From positions 1 through 64,000 of the forward strand of contig NZ_JBLZMW010000002.1 of the NCBI RefSeq assembly GCF_048553275.1: a stretch of DNA of 64,000 nucleotides. Reading direction: 5' to 3'. Shown here piece after piece: positions 58,058-64,000 of the stretch. This stretch comes from Pacificoceanicola sp048553275 (lineage in GTDB: Bacteria > Pseudomonadota > Alphaproteobacteria > Rhodobacterales > Rhodobacteraceae). The number at the start of each line of letters is the position of its first letter. The first letter of the stretch is position 1. Made by a program: the position numbers and the translations under genes. The notes below the pieces were generated by a model that searched no databases, was not told the origin of the DNA, and saw only the letters and a program-made list of their open reading frames with translations.

Positions 58058-60484
58058 ATGCTCCGAATTTCTCGCCTGATCCCTGTGCTTCTTGTTGCTG
58101 TGACCCTGCTTTCCGGATGCGAAAGCGATGAAGAAAAGGCCGAGCGCTTCTACCAATCGGCCTTGACCTATATTGAGGAAGGCGATGTTGACCGCGCCCT
58201 CGTCGAGTTGCGCAACGTCTTCATCAACGACGGGTTCCACAAGGAAGCGCGGCTGCTCTATGCGGGCCTGCAGTATGATCGCGGCAATCTGTCCGAAGCC
58301 TACGGTCAGTATCTGCGCCTCGTTGAGCAGTATCCCGACACCGCGGAGGCGCGGGAGCGGCTGGCGCTGATGGCGCTGGCGCGGCGCAATTGGGACGAAG
58401 CCATTCGCCATGGCGAGCAGGCCATCGCCCTGGCGCCCGAGCACATCGGATCGCGCGCCATTGCCGCCGCCCTGCACTACCGGACGGCGGTTCTGGCCCG
58501 CAATGAGGATGGTCAGAGTGACGCCGCCGAGGAAGCCCGCGGCGTGCTGGAGGACGATCCGACAGCCAGCGCCGCGCGGCGCGTGGTGATCGACGACCTG
58601 CTGCGCCGCGAGGAGCAGGATGCGGCGCTGGAGCAGGTGGAGCTCGCGCTTGAATCCGACCCGGCTTCGCTCGAATTCAACACGCTGCGTGCCCAGCTTC
58701 TGGCCAATCTCGGTCAGATCGAGGCGCTCGGCCCGCATTTGCAGGCCATGTACGAGCTGTTTCCGGGAAACGAGGAAATCCGCTCTTCCCTGATCCGCTG
58801 GTACATGAGCCAAGAGGATTTCGAAGGCGCCGAGGCCTTTCTGCGGGCCGAGGCCGGCGATCCGGCCGAGGACACCGATGGCAATATGACCATTGTCGAG
58901 CTGATGCAGCGCACCCAAGGGTCGGATGCGGCACTGGCCGAGCTTGACCGGCTGATCGCGGCCGCGGGCGACGGGCCGGCGGGCGCGCTTTACAGGGCGG
59001 CCCGCGCCTCGGCGGAATTCGCCGCAGGCAAACGCGACGAGGCTATTGCCGCCATGCAGGCGGTGCTGGAAAGCGCGGATCCCTCCGATCAGACCCGCCG
59101 CATCCGTGTCATGCTGGCCCAGATGCTGACCTCGACCGGCAATATGGTCGGCGCCCGCGAGCAGGTGGAGCGGGTGCTGGAAGAAGATCCGACCAATGTC
59201 GGCGGGTTGAAGCTGCGCGCCGCCTGGATGATTCAGGACGACAAGCCAGGTGCGGCCATCGCCGACCTGCGCAATGCTCTGGACCAAAGCCCGCGCGACA
59301 CGTCGCTGCTGGCGCTGATGGCCGAGGCGCATCTGCGCGACGGCAGCCCTGAACTGGCGCAGGAGCGTCTGTCGATGGCGGTGCAGATTTCCAACGGCGG
59401 CGCGGTGGAATCCGTGCGCTATGCCCGCTTCCTGATTGGCCGCAACCGGCTGCAGCAGGCGGAAACCGTTCTGATCAACGCCCGGAACGCCGCGCCTGGA
59501 AATGTGGAAATCCTTGGCCTGCTTGGAGAAATTTATCTGCGCCAGCAGAAATGGCCGCAGGCCCAGGCGATCATCGACACCCTGCGCGAGATCGACACAC
59601 CACAGTCTTTGCAGCTTGCCCGGGTCTACCAGAGCAGCATCCTGCTCGGCCAGAACCGCATCGAGGAGAGCCTCGATTACCTGCGCGCGCAAATCGACGC
59701 CGAGGATGGAGGCGATCTGTCGGCGGTGATCCAGCTGGTGCGCACACAGGTGCTGACCGGCCGTCTCGACGAGGCGCGGGCCTATGTCGACGAGCAGATC
59801 GCGGAAAATCCGGGCAGCATCCCACTGGAGCTGCTGAGCGCCAACGTGCACGCGCTGCAGGGCCAGTTGAAGGAAGCCGAGGACATCTACCGTGACCTGC
59901 TCTCGCGGCAACCGGACATCGAGCCGGCGATCCTGCAGCTGCAGGTGCTTCTGCGCGCCACTGATCGCGAGGAAGAGGCCGAGGCGCTGGTCAGCCGGAG
60001 TCTCGAGCTGCTGCCCAAGTCCCGACGCCTGCGGCTTCTGGAGGCCTATCGCCTTGAGAAGAAAGGCCGTTTCGAAGAGGCAATCGCGATTTACGAGATC
60101 CTCTACGAAGAGCAGAGCTCGGACGTGGTGGTGGCCAACAACCTCGCCTCGATGCTGTCGAACCACCGCGACAGCCCCGAGGACCTGAACCGCGCCTTTG
60201 CCATCGCCCGGCGTCTGACCGGCACCGAGGTTCCCGCCTTCCAGGACACGCTGGGCTGGATCCTGTTCCAGCGCGGCGATGTGGAGGCGGCGATCGAACA
60301 GCTTGAACCCGCGGCCAGGGCCCTGCCCGAAGAGGCCAGCGTTGCCGCGCATCTTGGCCTTGCCTATGCCAAGGCTGGCCGCACCGAGGAGGCGAAAGCC
60401 GAATTGCAGCGCAGCCTGGATATCGCCGGAGACACCCAGGCGCCCTGGCGTACGCAAGCCGAAGAGGCCCTGAACGCGCTCTGA
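58058..60484 (+). CDS. TPR-repeat lipoprotein of PEP-CTERM/EPS type
   Basis: 808 residues. Signal with lipobox (VTLLSGC, Cys at about 20), then many tetratricopeptide-like helical pairs throughout (for example AERFYQSALTYIEEGDVDRAL; ARLLYAGLQYDRGNLSEAYG; VLLRATDREEEAEALVSR; VAAHLGLAYAKAGRTEEAKA). Size and layout match TPR proteins of exosortase-associated EPS systems. As an inner- or outer-membrane lipoprotein facing the periplasm, it probably organises assembly. No frameshift seen. Confidence 0.88.
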   Translation: MLRISRLIPVLLVAVTLLSGCESDEEKAERFYQSALTYIEEGDVDRALVELRNVFINDGFHKEARLLYAGLQYDRGNLSEAYGQYLRLVEQYPDTAEARERLALMALARRNWDEAIRHGEQAIALAPEHIGSRAIAAALHYRTAVLARNEDGQSDAAEEARGVLEDDPTASAARRVVIDDLLRREEQDAALEQVELALESDPASLEFNTLRAQLLANLGQIEALGPHLQAMYELFPGNEEIRSSLIRWYMSQEDFEGAEAFLRAEAGDPAEDTDGNMTIVELMQRTQGSDAALAELDRLIAAAGDGPAGALYRAARASAEFAAGKRDEAIAAMQAVLESADPSDQTRRIRVMLAQMLTSTGNMVGAREQVERVLEEDPTNVGGLKLRAAWMIQDDKPGAAIADLRNALDQSPRDTSLLALMAEAHLRDGSPELAQERLSMAVQISNGGAVESVRYARFLIGRNRLQQAETVLINARNAAPGNVEILGLLGEIYLRQQKWPQAQAIIDTLREIDTPQSLQLARVYQSSILLGQNRIEESLDYLRAQIDAEDGGDLSAVIQLVRTQVLTGRLDEARAYVDEQIAENPGSIPLELLSANVHALQGQLKEAEDIYRDLLSRQPDIEPAILQLQVLLRATDREEEAEALVSRSLELLPKSRRLRLLEAYRLEKKGRFEEAIAIYEILYEEQSSDVVVANNLASMLSNHRDSPEDLNRAFAIARRLTGTEVPAFQDTLGWILFQRGDVEAAIEQLEPAARALPEEASVAAHLGLAYAKAGRTEEAKAELQRSLDIAGDTQAPWRTQAEEALNAL

Positions 60485-60604
60485 CGCCGTTCGAAGGCTC
60501 TTGGAGATTGTATGCCGGGCAGCTTCCCGGCATACACGTTAAGACGGCTTTGCATCCTGCCCAGGCCAATCGAAGATTGATTAGAAATACCCGGGGGACC
60601 CACC

Positions 60605-61213
60605 ATGACGATCATCCGCGCCTGTTTCGCGCTTTGTCTTGCCTTGCTGGCGATGACCGATGTCGCGCACGCCCAGAGCAGTTATCGCATTCAGAACGGC
60701 GACGTGCTGCGGATCGAGGTTCTGGAGGATGAGAGCCTGAACCGCGAGCTTCTGGTTCTGCCCGACGGCCGGATTTCGATGCCGCTGGCCGGCAACGTGC
60801 AGGCCGCCGGGCGCACCATCAGCCAGGTCCAGCGCGCCATCACCACGGGGCTGGCCAACAACTTCTCGCTGACCCCCACGGTCTATGTCGGGGTTAACAG
60901 GCTGGCGGAGCGCGAAGCCCCCACCGAGGAGGAGCCTGTCCGGTTCAGCATCTATGTGCTGGGCGAAGCGGCCAAGACCGGGCTGATCGAGGTGGAACCG
61001 GGCACCACCGTGTTGCAGCTCTTTGCGCAGATGGGCGGCTTTACCAACTTTGCTGCGAAGAAACGCATCCAGTTGCGCCGCCGCACGGAAACCGGAGAGC
61101 GGATCTTCACGCTGAACTACAAGGATATCGAGCGCGGCAAGAGCGGCGCCGGGCTGGCCGTGGTGCACGATGGCGACGTCTTCGTCGTCCCGCAACGCCG
61201 CCTGTTCGAATGA
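60605..61213 (+). CDS. Short polysaccharide export protein (OPX)
   Basis: 202 residues. Signal peptide (ACFALCLALLAMTDVAHA, AHA|Q cleavage, no lipobox), Poly_export domain SSYRIQNGDVLRIEVLEDE and LLVLPDGRISMPLAGNVQAAG, and one SLBB-like domain RFSIYVLGEAAKTGLIEVEPG. It lacks the second SLBB repeat and the C-terminal alpha-helix that spans the outer membrane in Wza, so a separate beta-barrel is needed. Such a barrel is encoded next. Confidence 0.92.
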   Translation: MTIIRACFALCLALLAMTDVAHAQSSYRIQNGDVLRIEVLEDESLNRELLVLPDGRISMPLAGNVQAAGRTISQVQRAITTGLANNFSLTPTVYVGVNRLAEREAPTEEEPVRFSIYVLGEAAKTGLIEVEPGTTVLQLFAQMGGFTNFAAKKRIQLRRRTETGERIFTLNYKDIERGKSGAGLAVVHDGDVFVVPQRRLFE

Positions 61214-61228
61214 CACGCTGAGCGCGCC

Positions 61229-62533
61229 ATGTTTGCACCGCGTCCGCTCCTCGCTGCTGGCCTCGCGCTGCTTGGCACCGCCCTGCCCCTTGCGGCGCAG
61301 GAACGCGGTGAGGCGGGCGGCGTCTGGCTGCGCTTTGGCATCACCCAGCGCATCGAGGCCACACAGAATGCCGATCTTTCGCTGAAGTCGGACGGCCCGA
61401 CCTTTGGCGCGGAAACCGGGCTGGCCTTTTCGCTGTCGAGCGAGACCCGCAGCGATTACCTCGGGCTGACCATCGGCACCGCGTTGCGCCATGTCTCGGC
61501 GCCCGATCCGGACGACGACGTGTCTTTCGGGATCAAAGCGCCCCGGGTCGAGCTGAGCTATCGCCGCAATGGCGCCGGGTCCCAGTTCCAGAGCCGCCTG
61601 AGCGCCCAGGTCGAGGATATCGCCTACCTGCGCGGTATCGCGGAATTCCTGAACGAGGACGGCACGCTGCCGGAGGGCATCGAGACCGTCGAGGATCTCA
61701 TCAATCTTGACGACCGCCGCGCCACCGGACAGCGGCGCACACTCGCCGCGAACAGCGCCCTGCGCGTCGGGGAAGGCGGCCCGGTCGAGGCCGGGCTGCG
61801 CCTGACCGCCCGGCATGTGGATTACTTCGACACCGATCCGACCCTGTACTTCGACAGCCAACGCTATGCGCTGCGTGGCGATGTGAAGCTGCGGCTGGCC
61901 GACAATCTGACGATGACCAGCCAGCTGGGCTATGCCGAATACCACGAAGAGGGCAGTGCCCTGCGCGAGACGTGGGATCTGGGGTTCGGGCTGTCGCATG
62001 AGCGGCCGCGCGGCAGCCTGTCGTTCTCCGTCTCGGCGAGCCAGGTCGAGGAAGGCACCAGCTATTCGCTGAGCAGCGGCTGGGCGCCGAAGCTGGCGAA
62101 CGGCTCTTTGAGTTTCTCTCTGGGAGCCAGCCGGAGTGCCAATGGCACCGACGCGGTGACGGGCGGCGTCAGCTATTCGCGCAAACTGCCGCGCGGCACG
62201 CTCTCGGCGCAGCTCCGCCGCGGCCTGACCAGCGGCACCGAGGACACCGAGGAGCTCTTTACGCTCACCTCGGCGAGCTATCGCCATGCGTTCAGCCCCC
62301 TGACCGGGATGCAGTTCAGCCTGTCTTACCTCGACACCAAGGATCTTGCTGCAGGCGCGCGGACCAACCGGGGCGAGTTGGGCCTCGGCATTCAGCACAG
62401 GCTGTCGAAGGAGTGGGCCGTGAACCTCGGCTACCGCCGCGTGATGCTGCGCGAGACTGCGGTGGGCAGCGGCTGGGCCGAGAGCGACAGCGTGTATGTG
62501 AGCATGGGCAGAACGTTTTCCCATCGGTTCTGA
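61229..62533 (+). CDS. Outer-membrane beta-barrel, probable EPS porin
   Basis: 434 residues. Signal peptide (LLAAGLALLGTALPLAAQ), alternating strand pattern over the whole length and a C-terminal aromatic residue (MGRTFSHRF), the beta-barrel insertion signal. Directly downstream of the short OPX gene (15-base gap), so the pair may form a split export pore. No named family, but topology is clear. Confidence 0.8.
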   Translation: MFAPRPLLAAGLALLGTALPLAAQERGEAGGVWLRFGITQRIEATQNADLSLKSDGPTFGAETGLAFSLSSETRSDYLGLTIGTALRHVSAPDPDDDVSFGIKAPRVELSYRRNGAGSQFQSRLSAQVEDIAYLRGIAEFLNEDGTLPEGIETVEDLINLDDRRATGQRRTLAANSALRVGEGGPVEAGLRLTARHVDYFDTDPTLYFDSQRYALRGDVKLRLADNLTMTSQLGYAEYHEEGSALRETWDLGFGLSHERPRGSLSFSVSASQVEEGTSYSLSSGWAPKLANGSLSFSLGASRSANGTDAVTGGVSYSRKLPRGTLSAQLRRGLTSGTEDTEELFTLTSASYRHAFSPLTGMQFSLSYLDTKDLAAGARTNRGELGLGIQHRLSKEWAVNLGYRRVMLRETAVGSGWAESDSVYVSMGRTFSHRF

Positions 62534-62746
62534 GGCCGGCCACACCCTGGTACATAAACACGCATAGCATGAGCCGTGGGCGCCATTGTTCTCGCGTTAC
62601 TGGCAATGCGCCGCATCGACATTGACAAGGGGCGCGCCAAACGCCTCTGATCGGCAGGAATTAACCGCCATTCATTCGGCGGTATCCCATGCCCGATTTC
62701 ATCCCCGGATTTTTCGCGCATCGTTCAAATAAAAATGGAGAATTTC
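62534..62746. other. Intergenic stretch before the tail-fibre-like gene
   Basis: 213 bases with no convincing gene. A GGAG ribosome site stands 9 bases before the next ATG. Confidence 0.5.
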
Positions 62747-64000
62747 ATGTCCCGCATTTCCAGGCTCACCTGCACCCTGTCGCTTGTCCTCCCACTGGCC
62801 GCGCCCGCAGGCGCCGAGGTGCTGTCGACCACCGATCCCACCATCAGAGACAACCTCTGCGTCGGCGGGGGTTGCCTTGCCACTGAAACCTTCAATGGCA
62901 ATTACAGTGCGCTCAAACTCAAGTCCAACAACACGCGGATCCTCTTTGAAGACGACTCCGCCACCGCCGGTTTTCCCGCGAACGACTGGGCTATTCAGGC
63001 CAATGACCGGCTGAACGGCGGCGAAGATCAGCTGATGTTCATCGATGACACCACCGGTGCCGAAATCCTGACGATCAAGGCCGGGGCGCCGTCTTCGACG
63101 CTGGTTCTGGACGGTGATGGGCAGGTTGGGATCGGCACCGAGCTGCCGCAATCCCCGCTGCATGTGGAGGCGACCGCCACCGAGGGTATCAGGCTGAACC
63201 GCTCCAACGCGGCCGGCGGGGGCCAGGCCTGGGAGACGGTCATCTTCGGCAACGGCGATTTCGGCCTGTCGGACATCACCAACACAACGACCCCCTTCGC
63301 GATGCGGCCCGGCACCCCGAACAACGCGATCTTCCTCGAATTCGACACCGCGCAAATCAATTCTGGCAACCGGGATTACAATTTCGAGGTGCGCTGGGAC
63401 GAGGGCAGCGCCTTCTGGGCGGATGGCGGCACCGGCGATATCGGCATGGGCACCACCACCCCCAGCGCGCCCTTGCATATCGTCAGCAACGACCCCGCAG
63501 CCGCAGACGATCAGGGGGTCCTTGTGGAAAACACCAGTTTTACCCCCGGCGTGCGCGGCCTGTTCACCATGCGCAACAGAGGCGGCTCCTACTTCACGCT
63601 CGACAACACCGATAGCGGCACAGTGTGGTATTTCGTCCACGAGAACGCATCCCCGAACCGGTTCATTATCACCGATGGTGTCAACGACGGGCCAGAGATG
63701 GTCGTCTCTGCCGAAGGCAACCTGACCATCCAGGGCGAGCTTTTCACGGCCGGGTCCTGCGCGGCCGGGTGTGACCGGGTGTTCGACGAGGATTATCCCC
63801 TGCCAAGCATCGCCGAACAGGCCGCCATGATGAAGGCGAACAAGCACCTGCCCAATGTCGGCCAAACGCCCGAGGACGGCCCCTTCAACATCACCGCCAT
63901 GACCGGCGGCATGCTGAACGAGCTGGAAAAGGCGCATCTGTATATCGCCGAGCTGCACGATACGGTCGAGACCGAACGCGCCCGCAACGCCGCGCAGGAG
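62747..64000 (+). CDS. Secreted protein with tail-fibre/S74-like C-terminal region (partial)
   Basis: At least 418 residues, open to the window edge. Signal peptide (LTCTLSLVLPLAAPAGA), then repeated beta-rich segments resembling phage tail-fibre and fish-collagen-like surface proteins (LVLDGDGQVGIGTELPQSPLHV and DIGMGTTTPSAPLHIVSN: the GIGT/SPLHV pattern), and LPSIAEQAAMMKANKHLPNVG with ITAMTGGMLNELEKAHLYIAELHD, matching the region just before peptidase S74-type intramolecular chaperones. Likely a trimeric surface or matrix protein. The 3' end is missing. Confidence 0.78.
   Translation, partial: MSRISRLTCTLSLVLPLAAPAGAEVLSTTDPTIRDNLCVGGGCLATETFNGNYSALKLKSNNTRILFEDDSATAGFPANDWAIQANDRLNGGEDQLMFIDDTTGAEILTIKAGAPSSTLVLDGDGQVGIGTELPQSPLHVEATATEGIRLNRSNAAGGGQAWETVIFGNGDFGLSDITNTTTPFAMRPGTPNNAIFLEFDTAQINSGNRDYNFEVRWDEGSAFWADGGTGDIGMGTTTPSAPLHIVSNDPAAADDQGVLVENTSFTPGVRGLFTMRNRGGSYFTLDNTDSGTVWYFVHENASPNRFIITDGVNDGPEMVVSAEGNLTIQGELFTAGSCAAGCDRVFDEDYPLPSIAEQAAMMKANKHLPNVGQTPEDGPFNITAMTGGMLNELEKAHLYIAELHDTVETERARNAAQE

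Noticed and set aside
58025..60457. 810-residue minus-strand frame
   Set aside because: Antisense to the TPR lipoprotein, which has a signal, lipobox and repeats; the antisense frame has no family features.
60581..62545. 654-residue minus-strand frame
   Set aside because: Antisense to the OPX and barrel genes; low-complexity Arg/Ala/Gln composition.
1..64000. CRISPR arrays, rRNA genes, riboswitches
   Set aside because: No regularly spaced repeats, rRNA signatures or known riboswitch cores were seen on either strand.

Overview
The window is GC-rich alphaproteobacterial DNA, most likely from a Rhodobacterales (Roseobacter-group) bacterium. This is inferred from a VPLPA-CTERM protein, NodZ-like fucosyltransferases, a GTA-style tail chaperone and overall composition; no species marker is present. 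One 95-base run of N (30990-31084) marks a scaffold gap, so physical linkage of the two halves is probable but not proven.

Layout. (1) 1-3480: an IS66-type transposase with its right terminal inverted repeat, an intact P4-like tyrosine integrase, and the 3' half of a tRNA-Arg gene (anticodon CCG) acting as an attachment core. (2) 3490-31727: a HK97-type siphophage-like prophage. Its leftward early operon (about 9276 down to 3490) ends in a second tyrosine integrase, is built from small genes with 4-base start/stop overlaps, and includes a DUF2303 protein and a short C5-methyltransferase-like protein. An XRE repressor (9522-9809) sits between two control regions that carry the same 17-bp palindromic operator. 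The rightward arm holds small early genes, replication-like genes, an HNH endonuclease, then terminase, portal, ClpP-like protease, capsid, connectors, tail tube, a tail chaperone with a canonical -1 frameshift site, tape measure, tail tip with a peptidase-like protein, and a pectate-lyase-fold tail fibre. No lysis cassette and no right attachment copy were recognised. (3) 31838-53446: an exopolysaccharide locus with acetyltransferases, GT4 and GT2 glycosyltransferases, a flippase, a pyruvyltransferase, an FrhB-like iron-sulfur protein, two polymerase/ligase-like membrane proteins, GDP-fucose synthesis (gmd, fcl), two NodZ-like fucosyltransferases and a Tat-exported beta-helix protein. (4) 53653-64000: a VPLPA-CTERM protein, then an assembly and export module: BY-kinase, chain-length protein, ExeA-like ATPase, a large TPR lipoprotein, a short OPX export protein, an outer-membrane beta-barrel, and a secreted protein with a tail-fibre-like C-terminal region that runs off the window.

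How it fits together. GDP-mannose is turned into GDP-fucose by Gmd and Fcl and probably used by the two NodZ-like enzymes. Repeat units are built by the glycosyltransferases, decorated by acetyl and possibly pyruvyl groups, flipped by the Wzx-like protein, polymerised by a Wzy-like protein under control of the Wzz/BY-kinase pair, and exported by the short OPX protein, possibly together with the adjacent barrel. The TPR protein and ExeA-like ATPase are of types that accompany exosortase/EPS systems, and the VPLPA-CTERM protein is a probable exosortase substrate, but no exosortase gene lies in the window.
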